DNA from: Plakobranchus ocellatus
Lineage: Eukaryota; Mollusca; Gastropoda; Plakobranchidae
Direction: 5' to 3'
Assembly (NCBI GenBank): GCA_019648995.1
Contig: BLXT01008064.1
Location: 1,401,220 to 1,436,219, forward strand
DNA length: 35,000 nt
The notes below the pieces were generated by a model that saw nothing but the letters and a program-made list of their open reading frames with translations, had not been told where the DNA came from and did not search any database. A program made the translations under genes and the position numbers. This document shows, one piece after another, positions 9,201 to 17,640 of this stretch. The stretch's first letter is position 1, and each line of letters begins with the position of its first letter.

Positions 9201-11961
9201 TAGTTTTCCAAAGGGCAAAAGTTTGGATCCCATTCTTGATGATTCAGGACCCTTTCACCGCTAGAGGCTTGGCAGTTACTCTGGTTGTAGAGTTTATGCT
9301 GAAAATGACAACACATTGTGTCGTAACCTCAAGGATTGGAAATGAAGGAAATTATTGTTCACTATTCAGGCATTACCGAAATTTGTTCTCTGTTTGAACA
9401 CACTCCCCTTCCCTTCCCCAACATCCTTTGCTATGAGCCCATTGCACTAACATAAACATATTATTAGTTGGAGTCTTTTCTTCTCTGTTTGAACACACTC
9501 CCCTTACCTTCCCTTCCTCACCCTTCCCTAACATCCTTTGCTATGAGCCCATTTCACTAACATATGCACACTAGCTGGAGCCTTATCTTCTCTGTTTGAA
9601 CACACTCCCCTTACCTTCCCTTCCTCACCCTTCCCTAACTATGAGCCCATTGCACTAACATATAGCTGGAGCCTTATGACAACCATATGAAATCCAAATC
9701 ATTTCATCCCTCTTAATTGTAAATTTTTCTGCTATTTCCAAGTCACTGTAGGTTCTAAATAGAAATGTCTCTTCATTGTTTATCCCTAGAAAATTACATA
9801 TATTGTTGTTTTGAACATTTCTTTGCATTCACACAGTTCCAATTAAGCAAAGCTTTTCTCCATGTCTACAAATCAGACACAGGTGAGAACAAATTTCTCA
9901 CCAACGAAGAACAATTTTTTTCTCTCCAGGATCGCATCATGTTTCGCTCGAAAAGAAAGAATGATATCACATGCTTGTGTTATGATGCTGTCATGTCCAT
10001 CAAACACTCTGACCACAAGCCTGTGTATGGTCAGTTTGAAACAGTGGTCCGTGCTGGGACAGATAAGTAAGTTGCTTGTTATTGTGAAGTTTTATTTATG
10101 AATGTGCTAGAACTTAATAAAAAAATCGGAAGAAGAAAAAGAAAAACAAATCAAAATAAAATAATTGAGGGGATGTAAAAGGCTTTAATTGAAATATAAA
10201 AAAAATTTCATTTTTTGTTGAATTTTTTTTCTGTCATTTCTCCATCTCTTTGCTGTATATGTTTTTGAGCTGCAGCGTTAAGTTCTCATAAACTCATGCT
10301 GCTGTGTCAAAATGCAAACTTATAAGATTTGTGGCCAAAATCTTTTGGGAGGGAGGAAATTTTTGTTAAAATTTTTTTTTCTTATTTTATTTATGAGTTT
10401 ATCAGGTCTGCACACTGTGCATTGCACTCTTTAAATCTGATGTGGAGTTTATTCAACTTTTTGGATAAATGATGGTTAATAGTAATAGAAACAATTTAGG
10501 AACTTGGCACATTTTTTGAAAAATAAGAAAGCAAGAAAAAAGTAAAGGACAATTTTGATTCATCCAATTTTGAAAATGAATTAATTGAACTCAGTTGCAT
10601 TTCATTTTGAGTGTACACTCTTAAAAGATATTTTGATATTGGAAGAATATAAATCAAGTTCAAGTGCAAGTCATTTTCTTGATTAATTAAATTCAGTTAG
10701 TTCTTTTCTTGGAGCCATAGCCTTCCTTCCAGGTGTACATAGTTTCCTTTTCCTTAAAATTCAAAGAATTTTTTTGGAGTTGTCAGGAGACACAGATATA
10801 TAACCAAATAAGCTATGTCTAAACTTCAAAATGTTTTGATTTCAAATTCCTCAGCATGGTTTATTCTGCCGGACATTTTGATAGATCAGTTTACATGGAA
10901 GGTAAGATTCAGCTTTTCCTGGTTTGGTACATTTTTTTTTAGCTTGCCATTGATTTATGTAAAGTCCTTTATAAATCAATATGTGGTTTCATCTAGGCAG
11001 TGAATTTTTTTTTAAAGTACATCATGATTTTTATTTCTTTTGTGAAGTAATGAAGTGCTTCTTTGAATATAATATCACAATAGCTTGGCTCTTTAGCCTT
11101 AAGAGGACTGATGTTTATGTGAAAAAAAAAAAACCCAGATGTACTGCTTAGAGGATAGAAACATGTATTTGTCAGATATCACAAAATGAGAAGTTTCGCT
11201 GGAAAAATTGGCCATAGAGATAGACAAGTCTTACTGTAGCATTGTCATGGGTTACAGTGGAAATTGGTGAGATTCATAAAAGTTTGTGATGCAGCATAAT
11301 GGCATTGTTTCAAAGACTCCTTGGAGAACCGTCCAACAAAAACAATCAAAATTTGTAAAATCACCATGAAATGAGATGCCCTCTCACAAAATTATTGGCT
11401 AATTGGCTTTGTAGATTTTGGTTTGATTGATATGGCGAACCCTCTTATCCCCCCTTCCACTATTGTCCCTATAGATATCAAATGCTGCTGACCTCACACT
11501 TGGTCTGTGAGGGCTTTTAGTCTAAACTATTTCTTGCATGCTCACCTACACCCTTATTTCAAAATCTGTCCTTGTCGCAAATTATCCCATTTTATTCTAA
11601 GATTCTAATGAAGAAGTGGAAATGTAAATGTTGCTGGAGAGGGCAGAGGAAACATAGGGAGATCAAACAGGCAGTGTTAAATGGTTGGTGAGATGGCAAA
11701 AGACAGAGACCATACAGAAGCTTGTCAGAGATGTTGAGGTTTGTAAGGCAGTGATGATGATGTCAAAACATTTTAATAAAGGAATTGAGTGGTTGGAAGA
11801 AAAAATTAATTTTTTTTTTCATTTTTTGACTGTAGCTTTACTAATGCCTGTTTTATTTTTTTCGATTTTTGTATATATTCTTTCTACCAGCCAATCGCCG
11901 ACGTGCCGCCAAATCTCCTCTTAAGAAGAAATCCAACAGCAAAGTCTGCTCGGTTCAATGA
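1726..11961 (+). CDS. INPP5E: INPP5E-like phosphatidylinositol polyphosphate 5-phosphatase (11 coding exons)
   Basis: Spliced CDS: 1726-3245, 4773-4899, 5199-5296, 5792-5916, 6530-6649, 7058-7174, 7614-7784, 8355-8470, 9930-10066, 10855-10901, 11891-11961. This totals 2649 nt, or 882 residues, with matching phase at every GT-AG junction. INPP5E removes the 5-phosphate from PI(4,5)P2 and PI(3,4,5)P3, mainly in the primary cilium. Residues 1-505 are low-complexity and rich in Ser, Pro and Lys. Residues about 536-836 form the 5-phosphatase domain, with TWNMN (542-546), TQE with the metal-binding Glu at 577, [19 protein letters not shown] (714-721), SYTDR (796-800) and SDHKPVYG (825-832). FDRSVY (852-857) matches the ciliary targeting motif, and CSVQ (879-882) is a CAAX box predicted to be farnesylated. 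Human INPP5E has 644 residues; the excess here is N-terminal. The start is uncertain: ATG 1726 has C at -3, ATG 1744 has G at -3 and ATG 1798 has A at -3. An in-frame TGA at 1654 excludes extension within this exon. Confidence 0.95.
3246..4772 (+). other. INPP5E: INPP5E intron
   Basis: 1.5-kb intron with GTAAGC donor and CAG acceptor, AT-rich with long T and A runs. I see no conserved coding or RNA element in it. Confidence 0.85.
4773..4899 (+). CDS. INPP5E: INPP5E exon: entry to phosphatase domain (TWNMN motif)
   Basis: 127 nt between acceptor CCCAG (4772) and donor GTGAGG (4900). It encodes a Gly/Ser linker, the [11 protein letters not shown] segment typical of INPP5E, and VLVGTWNMN, the first catalytic motif, whose Asn coordinates the metal. 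The first base completes an Arg codon begun at 3244. Confidence 0.93.
5199..5296 (+). CDS. INPP5E: INPP5E exon: DFVLPE...YAFGTQE
   Basis: 98 nt between acceptor TGTAG (5198) and donor GTAAAG (5297). It encodes SLDDFVLPE, then [11 protein letters not shown]. The Glu at protein position 577 is the conserved metal-binding acid of the 5-phosphatase fold (usually GVQE; here GTQE). Confidence 0.93.
5297..5791 (+). other. INPP5E: INPP5E intron
   Basis: Intron with GTAAAG donor and CAG acceptor. A short reading frame crossing its right end on the other strand is an antisense shadow of the next exon. Nothing else is evident. Confidence 0.85.
5792..5916 (+). CDS. INPP5E: INPP5E exon: WE..IQETLG...[11 protein letters not shown]
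   Basis: 125 nt between acceptor GGCAG (5791) and donor GTATGG (5917). It encodes [15 protein letters not shown], the [15 protein letters not shown] strand and IWFCS. FIRRDL is diagnostic for INPP5E-type phosphatases. The reading frame is fixed by its neighbours, entering one base into a codon and leaving one base. Confidence 0.93.
5917..6529 (+). other. INPP5E: INPP5E intron
   Basis: Intron with GTATGG donor and CAG acceptor, AT-rich, no recognisable element. Confidence 0.85.
6530..6649 (+). CDS. INPP5E: INPP5E exon: [18 protein letters not shown] core strands
   Basis: 120 nt between acceptor TCCAG (6529) and donor GTAAGT (6650). It encodes the TKGAIGIS and [13 protein letters not shown] strands, the hydrophobic core of the catalytic fold. 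Cys stands where many relatives have Ser (SHLT/SHFT). Confidence 0.94.
6650..7057 (+). other. INPP5E: INPP5E intron
   Basis: Intron with GTAAGT donor and TTTCAG acceptor. I see nothing else in it. Confidence 0.85.
7058..7174 (+). CDS. INPP5E: INPP5E exon: charged linker segment
   Basis: 117 nt between acceptor TTTCAG (7057) and donor GTGAGT (7175). It encodes the Arg/Asn/Lys-rich [20 protein letters not shown] region and a Ser/Lys end. It corresponds to the helical segment between the core strands and the GDLNFR motif, and is the least conserved exon of the domain. Confidence 0.9.
7175..7613 (+). other. INPP5E: INPP5E intron
   Basis: Intron with GTGAGT donor and CTCAG acceptor. I see nothing else in it. 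Confidence 0.85.
7614..7784 (+). CDS. INPP5E: INPP5E exon: WCGDLNFR catalytic motif
   Basis: 171 nt between acceptor CCTCAG (7613) and a weak donor, GAAG|GTGCCT (7785). It encodes [19 protein letters not shown], with the conserved Asp/Asn of the WxGDxNxR motif, then the [19 protein letters not shown] helix. A stronger GTGAGA donor 17 nt downstream would place an in-frame TAA (7799-7801) in the message. Confidence 0.94.
7802..7906 (+). repeat. Near-homopurine (GGGA/GA)n tract in INPP5E intron
   Basis: About 105 nt almost free of pyrimidines, built from GGGA, GAAA and GA units, starting 17 nt after the weak donor at 7785. The segment at 7854-7868 (GGG A GGG A GGGGGGG) fits a G-quadruplex pattern on the transcribed RNA. 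Long mirror-symmetric purine tracts can also form triplex DNA. Confidence 0.9.
8355..8470 (+). CDS. INPP5E: INPP5E exon: [16 protein letters not shown]...PSYT
   Basis: 116 nt between acceptor TTCCAG (8354) and donor GTAAGT (8471). It encodes [19 protein letters not shown] and [16 protein letters not shown]. This is the substrate-facing loop region (FxPTYKFD and R.PSWT/DR in the family). It ends on a complete codon. Confidence 0.95.
8571..8660 (-). repeat. SINE-like module, minus orientation
   Basis: The reverse complement reads CTGGCCTAACAGAATGCCTC, then AAAGTCTGAGATCACATTGT and TGGGGACAAG. It aligns with the recurrent CTRGCCTN-GAGGGYY-AAAGCCTGAGATCA-CTTGTTG-GGAC module seen at 14081, 15906 and 17489. 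Confidence 0.55.
9386..9677. repeat. Minisatellite, three copies of about 90-107 bp
   Basis: Copies start at 9386, 9481 and 9588. Each has TTCTCTGTTTGAACACACTC, a CCTTCCC-rich part, CTATGAGCCCATT(G/T)CACT and a GCTGGAGCCTTAT end. Copies 2 and 3 share a CCTTCCTCACCCTTCCCTAA insert that copy 1 lacks, so they are the younger pair. It lies inside an INPP5E intron. Confidence 0.92.
9930..10066 (+). CDS. INPP5E: INPP5E exon: DRIMFRS...SDHKPVYG
   Basis: 137 nt between acceptor TCTCCAG (9929) and donor GTAAGT (10067). It encodes [13 protein letters not shown] and [12 protein letters not shown]. The His of SDHKPV is a conserved catalytic residue. It ends the phosphatase domain. Confidence 0.95.
10067..10854 (+). 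other. INPP5E: INPP5E intron
   Basis: Intron with GTAAGT donor and CTCAG acceptor, rich in A/T runs, no recognisable element. Confidence 0.85.
10855..10901 (+). CDS. INPP5E: INPP5E 47-nt exon carrying the FDRxxY ciliary motif
   Basis: A very short exon between acceptor CCTCAG (10854) and donor GTAAGA (10902). It encodes [13 protein letters not shown], matching the human AGKFDRELYL segment known to target INPP5E to cilia. It was found by reading the expected motif and is confirmed by phase: the entering base completes Asn and the leaving base starts Ala. Skipping it would shift the frame and lose the CAAX box. Confidence 0.9.
10902..11890 (+). other. INPP5E: INPP5E last intron
   Basis: Intron with GTAAGA donor and CCAG acceptor. 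A weak copy of the SINE-like module lies near 11490-11525 (CACTTGG, TGTGAGGGCTTTTAGTC). Confidence 0.85.
11891..11961 (+). CDS. INPP5E: INPP5E terminal exon: polybasic tail and CAAX box (CSVQ)
   Basis: The exon follows acceptor TACCAG (11890). It encodes [18 protein letters not shown], then CSVQ and TGA (11959-11961). The RRR and KKK clusters before the CAAX box fit membrane attachment. A C-terminal Gln in CAAX predicts farnesylation, as is known for INPP5E. The frame depends on correct inclusion of the 47-nt exon before it. Confidence 0.92.
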
Positions 11962-12998
11962 CAACAGCTCGCGGGGCGGGCTGGGGGAGATAATCCCTCC
12001 TGATACTTTCATCATCACACCGCCTCATGCTTCACTGCTCAGTCACCTAGCCAATAGATGTCACCGTCACTTTACTCATTACAATAATAACGTGTAGTTA
12101 TCCATACCAGCTGTCCACATGTAGAGGAAACATCATGTGTAGTGAAAAGACACAACTCTTGCCATTTCTATATCAGTGATAAAAATATATTTTTAATCAG
12201 TCAATGAATTTCTTCATGTTTTTTTTACATAGATTAGATAAATAACAGTTGTCTTGCTTGACTTTGCTTACCCTAAACTGACAAAAAAAAAAAAAAAAAA
12301 AACAACAACAATTCTGTAACTGAATAAAATTTAAGTTTTATTTGGAAAAAAAATCGAGTTTTTAATGAAATAATATTCAAATTTTGAATGCATTTGCAAG
12401 TTATGAATTATTTGAGCTTAAGTAAATGCAAGAGGGAGGTTAGTGGGGTCGAGGGTGAAAAATGTGTCCTAGAATCTGCAGGGATGTTTCTGTACAGGGA
12501 TTGTGCTCAAGCTGTCATGGATCTCATGACCTTATTAGGGCTTAAAAACTAGAAGTCATCTTGTAGTGGACGGGTATTTTGCACAAAAAGTAATCAAATG
12601 AATCATGCTTGAAGATGAATATAAAATATTTATAGCTTGTACTTCTAATGCTTTTGGGTTCATAGGCAACTTTTAAGAATTTAAAGAAAGGTTTATTACA
12701 ATTGGTGTTTGCACAAGTTATATTGTACCAACAAAGACTTGTAGTTACAGATTTTTAAAGATATAAAAAAAAGCTTTTAGGCAAAATTTATTTCTTTATT
12801 TCTTCACATGAATAAAATGAAGAGAAACACAGAGGCCAATTTTATTATGATTGAGATACTTGAATGATTTTAAAAAGAGGATTTAGAATCGGGATATTAT
12901 CTAGTCAACTTGTGTGGAGTTGTGCCATTTTGCTTGAGACTGATTGAAGTATAAGCAGCTGACAGGCAAATGACAAATCAATTACTCTCAACAGTGCT
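11962..12998 (+). other. INPP5E 3'UTR and downstream flank
   Basis: AT-rich non-coding DNA holding the two candidate poly(A) signals, an A18 run near 12283 and a diverged SINE-like module (12519-12584: CATGACC, TTAGGGCTTAAAAACTAGAAG, CATCTTGTAGTGGAC). I see no reading frame that looks real. Confidence 0.6.
12323..12328 (+). terminator. INPP5E: INPP5E candidate poly(A) signal AATAAA
   Basis: First AATAAA after the INPP5E stop codon, giving a 3'UTR of about 380 nt, with T-rich sequence after it. A second AATAAA at 12811-12816 could give a longer message. Confidence 0.5.
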
Positions 12999-13182
12999 AG
13001 AAACTGGGACTTGTACTCATATGGCCTCAAATTTGTTTGTAGTTAGAAACTGGAACTTGTACTCATATAGCCTCAAATTTGTTTGTCGTTAGAAACTGGG
13101 ACTTGTACTCATATAGCCTCAAATTTGTTTGTAGTTAAAAACTGGGACTTGTACTCATATAGCCTCAAATTTGTTTGTAGTT
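12999..13182. repeat. 46-bp tandem repeat, four near-identical copies
   Basis: Copies start at 12999, 13045, 13091 and 13137. The unit runs AGAAACTGGGACTTGTACTC, ATATAGCCTCAAATTTGTTT, GTAGTT. Only one to three substitutions separate copies. Degenerate partial units follow near 13199 and 13262, so the array is older than its homogeneous core. Confidence 0.96.
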
Positions 13183-14080
13183 TTTTATAGTTTAAGCCAT
13201 AGAAATGGAGACTTGTACTCAAATTGAAATCCATTGATAGTGTTTGACAATCTCTCAATCTATAGGAACTGGAGTTTGTATAAAAAAACTGCAATCTATT
13301 TAAAATTTTCAAACAAAGTTTTATATAATTGTCCTATCCAAAGCCTTTGTTGTGTGAGCAGTATTTTTGAGGAGAATAATAAGCAGAGCAGATCAACTGT
13401 CATGTAGTGGATACTGTCCTAACAGAAAGATATATGAAGGAGGGAAAAGAATCAAGTTACTGAAAAGTATTTGTGTCTCAGCCCAATGAGGGACTTTAAA
13501 ATAACTACATTGTATCTCTTTGAATTTTTTTTTTTTCGTCCTTTGGAAGAATGGTAGATTTCCTTAAGTTTGGAAATTATTTGGTGTTATCAGTATTTCA
13601 TTTTCATCAAGATTTATTTATTTATTTATTTGTTATTCAGTGTTATTCTTGTTCATAATTTTGTTATTATTAATAATTGAATACCTTTAACATTGTTTTC
13701 ATTAGACTGGTTTTTTGTCGCAGTACTTTGGTTGTTTCTGATTTGATTTGTGTTACCTTTGGTGAAGGCTTTGGGCTCTTAGTTTTCGTTTTGTCTTGTT
13801 ATCATGTAGTTTTATTAAGTTGACAAGTATTCTTTCAATCTCTTACAGGCACACTATTATGAAACGAATTTCAAGTAAAACCATTTTAAAGGGATAGCAT
13901 ATATTTCAAGTGTACTGTTACATAAAAATTACAAGTGTACTGTTACAAAGGAATGACAGTTATGAAATTATAAAAGAAATTAAACAGTACATTTTGTAGG
14001 AAGTATTAAAACAAGAAATGATATTTGATACATGATACTGAATCATAGTTTCAATGATGTTTTTCGAGTTAGGCCACAGA
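13183..14080. other. Intergenic, no gene seen
   Basis: AT-rich sequence with a TTTA simple repeat near 13613-13632 and a short direct repeat (CAAGTGTACTGTTACA) at about 13907 and 13931. No coding or RNA gene is supported. Confidence 0.5.
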
Positions 14081-14133
14081 CACCCTAGCCTCGTGAGGGC
14101 TTAAAAGCCTGAGATCCCCTTGTAGCGCACAGC
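14081..14133 (+). repeat. SINE-like module
   Basis: CACCCTAGCCTCGTGAGGGC, TTAAAAGCCTGAGATCCCCT, TGTAGCGCAC. It contains the near-palindrome AGGGCTTAAAAGCCT, so the transcript could form a small hairpin. It is one of the best-preserved copies of the recurrent module. Confidence 0.6.
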
Positions 14134-14255
14134 CAGATAAATAAACTTTGCTGCTGCTGATGCAAGATTTTCCACTTGATCCTAGACAGCATAGATGTAA
14201 ATTGTCGCTGACTACTTAAAGATCTGTCCCTACTCTATTGCATGAGGGATTTACA

Positions 14256-14475
14256 GGGTCAGTTGTCTCTGTGGTGTAAATGGTTAACAGCCAGACTTAC
14301 GATATCAAGGTCAAGAGTTTAAATCTTGGCTGCCCTGGTGTTATCTTTGGGAGAGGTATTTTACACAAATTTTCCCATGTCCGCCTGTTTGGAAAGCAGT
14401 TACCTGACAATGAGGGTATCATAGCAATGTATTTGGTGTCTAGCAGACAGCTGCGCTATTACGTCTGATGTGGGG
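14256..14475 (+). mobile_element. tRNA-derived SINE candidate
   Basis: An A-box-like GTGGTGTAAATGGTTAAC (14271-14288) and a B-box-like GAGTTTAAATC (14314-14325) sit at tRNA-like spacing. A body follows with TTTTCCCATGTCCGCCTG, which resembles the body of the element at 20862-21090 (CTTCCTTGTATCCGCCCAG). No open reading frame is expected in a SINE. The ends and target-site duplications are not defined. Confidence 0.55.
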
Positions 14476-15839
14476 TAAGATTTACTCTGCTTAGAAACTA
14501 CTCAATTGAAATGAAATATTTCTTTCTTTTTTTAGATATGTTGATGGTTTGAGCCGAAGAGAGAGAAAAAGGCTCAACTGGTTTGAGCTACTACTTATGG
14601 TTGGTTTTATCTAATTAATCAACTTCATATCTAGAATGCTGTGGTTCATGAGCACAGGTGTTAACTCTTTAATGTGAACAACCGCTTCCAGTGGCTAATA
14701 ACCATTAAAAAAAGCAATGAAAACACATAAAAAAATTCGTACTGAATGAGTTAATACACAATTATGCACTTGCTAAATGAAAAGCAATATCTGCAGTGTT
14801 AAATCCAGCTCTTCATTTGGCCACTGTGTAAGGCCATTTGGCAGTCCTATGTATAACGTCAATTCTCCAAGTACCAATCAAAAGTTATGAAAGTAGACTT
14901 CCTGCTACTTACTGTATTTTTGACAGAGAAAAGTGTATGGAATGTATTAATACAATTCTATTAATTTTATTATCAGTTATCACTGCCGTGGGATTCTGTA
15001 AAGGTTGTAAAGTGAGACTGCTGGATTTTTGGTATATTGAGATTAGTCTGAATGAGTCAGGTATTGTAAACGATTGTCTTGAAAACAAATGCATTTCCAA
15101 ATACCCCTTGTTCCCCCCTCTTTGAAATGCTCACATCGTAGCACAGAATCAACATATATAAATAAGCAGACTCCAACGTTGCAAAGCTTTCTGGAAAAAG
15201 AAAATTAAAACATGCATTAATAATTGATCAATCATCAATGCTTTTTCCCCCTGTGTAGTATAAAAACACCCTTTTTTTTGGACAAGCTGCATATGCAAAG
15301 CCAAATCCATTCAAAAGAAATAATTTATTAAAAAGAAAAAGATAATATGAAAACATACAGAGGCCAAATTGATTTGCGAAAAAATTCTTAATGTTTGACT
15401 GTTTTCATTCTTGCATTGTGTCCCTCATATTGTTTCCATATCTGAAACCATTGACTGCAACATCAGTATTTACTGTTTATTTTTATTTTTTGTTTTGGTT
15501 TGTTTGTTGTTTTTTTTAATTCATAGTCCCTGTTTGTGCGTCTAGTCTCAATAAATGTGAGCAACAACAAAAGAAACCGACAAAAAGGCAAGGAAGGATA
15601 ATTTTAATATTTTTCTGATTTGTGGGTTGTGTTTAAATCATTATAATTAAAAAAATTTTTTTTGTGGGCGGCATATATTAGCTTGTGGAATAGATCTGAA
15701 TCACTGGCCTTTCTCTCTCTTGTCTCATCATCTTTCTCTATATCTCTCTTCATTAATATAATCTTATCTTTCTTCATCTCTCTCTATATCTTTCTTTCTA
15801 CCTTTTCTTTCTCCCGCTTCCTACGACAAGGCCTTAGGC
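14476..15839. other. Intergenic, no gene seen
   Basis: AT-rich non-coding DNA. Short open frames around 14838-15125 have no recognisable motif and occur on both strands, as expected by chance. A CTCT-rich tract lies near 15712-15815. Confidence 0.5.
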
Positions 15840-15840
15840 A

Positions 15841-15970
15841 GTGTATAGCAAACCCACTTTGGGATCTACAGGGTCCTTTTTATTGCAGGTTCAAGCTCTG
15901 CCACTAATGCCCTAGCCTGTTGGAGGGTCTGAAAGCCTAAGATCAAATTTTTGTGGACTGACTACTCACA
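15841..15970 (+). mobile_element. SINE-like element: B box plus recurrent module
   Basis: B-box-like GGTTCAAGCTC (15888-15898) is followed directly by GCCCTAGCCTGTTGGAGGGT, CTGAAAGCCTAAGATCA. This links the recurrent module to a tRNA-type promoter and suggests that both belong to one SINE family. Confidence 0.55.
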
Positions 15971-15999
15971 AAAGTCTCAATCTAGATCCTCTCTCTACC

Positions 16000-16018
16000 A
16001 CACACACACACACACACA
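16000..16018. repeat. (AC)n microsatellite
   Basis: Uninterrupted CA dinucleotides, followed by a degenerate CA-rich stretch. Confidence 0.95.
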
Positions 16019-16159
16019 TCCTCACATACATGTTTACCCGTATTCATACACAAATCGGTGCCCTTACTCATTTCCTCTAGGCTTTAAATATTCTGCACAG
16101 ATAAAATTCATTATTATAATTTTCAGTTTTCATTCTTGTTGATGTAGCTGCCATAAAAT

Positions 16160-16315
16160 ATAATCATCATCATTCTCATGGACAGAGTTGGTGTTGATAA
16201 TGTTAGTATTATAATTGTAATTATTGTTCTTGATATTATTACTTTCATGATCATTACTACTTGTATTATTATTATCACTACTATTTCACCATCATTGTCG
16301 TTATTATTTTGAACG
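16160..16315. repeat. Degenerate ATT/ATC trinucleotide tract
   Basis: Imperfect ATT, ATC and ACT triplets over about 150 nt (for example TATTATTATTATCACTACTA). An old decayed microsatellite. Confidence 0.7.
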
Positions 16316-17065
16316 GAATGTTAAAGCGGTGCAGCTTGACAAAAACAGGCTTCCATCATGGTAAAGTCTTTTTCTTTTTCAATCATTTCCAGTTATACAA
16401 ACTTAGACATGTAGAAGTAATCAGGTCATGACAGATGAAACTCTTAGACAGTTTTTATTTTTTTTTTTTTCAAAATCTGTCAGCAGCTTCTTTTTATCTG
16501 TTTGCGACCTCTATAACACACAGAATGTGTCATTTCTTTTTTCCCCTTTTTTAATATTGTTCCAACATGCTGTCTTGTAATCATCATTATCATTAGAATG
16601 CATAAAGGTTGTCACAAACCACTGCATGCATCATTTGTACATGTCCGCTTAAAATATTTATTTCATAAAAAGGTGACTGCATGTTAAATTTTAAACACAT
16701 TTGTGAGGCAAGTCTCTAGTCAGATTTTGGGTATTATGAATCATGAGTGTAGTGTCCTAGATTCCGGCTTTGTATAATTTTATATCTCAAAGCCAATTCT
16801 GTTAACAAATCTACGATTTTTGAAAATTTTATTTTATTACCTTCAGATTTTTTTTTTTAAGGGAATAAAAAATATTTAAATGGCTCCAGTGAAAAAAATA
16901 TCCACAGCCACTTGCGACCCATTTGGTGCCATTGCCCTCACATTTTGAATCATTGCATAATCGAGAGGCTTTTCCTCTAAGAGCTGTTTGGTGATGAGGT
17001 CTGGCTGTAGCTGTGCTGGTAGTGATTGTGAGCAAACTCACCTTGAATGAATTTGCAGCGACTTT

Positions 17066-17130
17066 CTAATGCTGTTTTGATCATGGGCCAAAAACCCTGA
17101 GATCAGCAAGGAGTGATTGGGACTCATCAC
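17066..17130 (+). repeat. Diverged SINE-like module
   Basis: GATCATGGGCCAAAAACCCT, GAGATCAGCAAGGAG, TTGGGACTCATC. It aligns with the GGCC...AAGCCTGAGATCA core of the recurrent module, but is weaker than the copies at 14081 and 15906. Confidence 0.4.
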
Positions 17131-17331
17131 AAAATTGAAGAACAACCCCAAACACAGAGTATAGATACATTTAACTATCATATATCATTAACTATACCTT
17201 GTACAATTTTTTTTGTTTAATAAAAAACACATGATACGTCTGAAATCAAGTTCAGGTTGGGAAATACGAGCATCACTGTCCACAAGGACTTTTTTTACTT
17301 GTCAGATGAAGCCTTTCTCAGGTTCTGTGTA

Positions 17332-17380
17332 GGGGGGGCAGGCAATAACTAGTGAGCAACAGCTTCCCCACTGCCCCCCC
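17332..17380. repeat. Perfect 10-bp G/C inverted repeat
   Basis: GGGGGGGCAG (17332-17341) and CTGCCCCCCC (17371-17380) flank a 29-nt loop. The stem is all but one pair G:C, in otherwise AT-rich DNA, so it would be a stable hairpin in RNA or extruded DNA. Confidence 0.85.
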
Positions 17381-17488
17381 TCCCCACCACAGATATTTGC
17401 AAGGTTTAAGCCCGCCACTGGTTTCCTGCCCAAAAGCAGCCAACAAAAGTCTGTGGTTCAGTAGTGAAGAAAGGACTGTTCATCTCTC

Positions 17489-17545
17489 ACACCCTGGCCT
17501 GACGGGGGCCTCATTGCCTCAGATCATCTTGTTGAGGACATCTCA
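17489..17545 (+). repeat. SINE-like module
   Basis: CACCCTGGCCTGACGGGGGC, CTCATTGCCTCAGATCATCT, TGTTGAGGACATC. A clear copy of the recurrent module, next to a minus-oriented tRNA-like head. Confidence 0.55.
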
Positions 17546-17584
17546 TATGCACTAAAATACAAAAAAACTTAGCACTAACACACT

Positions 17585-17640
17585 CAAGTAGGGTTTGAAC
17601 CCCAGACCTTAGGATCACTAGCTCAGAGCACGAGTGGTTT
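17585..17640 (-). mobile_element. tRNA-derived SINE head, minus orientation
   Basis: On the minus strand GGTTCAAACCC (17601-17591) is a near-perfect B box, preceded by CTCTGAGCTAGTGATCC as a diverged A-box region. It does not close into a tRNA cloverleaf that I can draw, so a SINE fragment is more likely than a tRNA gene. Confidence 0.5.

Larger units (their letters stand above)
8471..9929 (+). other. INPP5E: INPP5E intron with SINE-like module and minisatellite
   Basis: 1.46-kb intron with GTAAGT donor and CAG acceptor. It holds a minus-oriented SINE-like module (8581-8640) and a three-copy minisatellite (9386-9677). The rest is AT-rich with no recognisable gene. Confidence 0.85.

Noticed and set aside
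14520-14560. Acceptor-like TTTTTTTAG as an extra INPP5E exon
   Set aside because: The joined frame stops after a few codons and the gene is already complete with its CAAX box at 11961.
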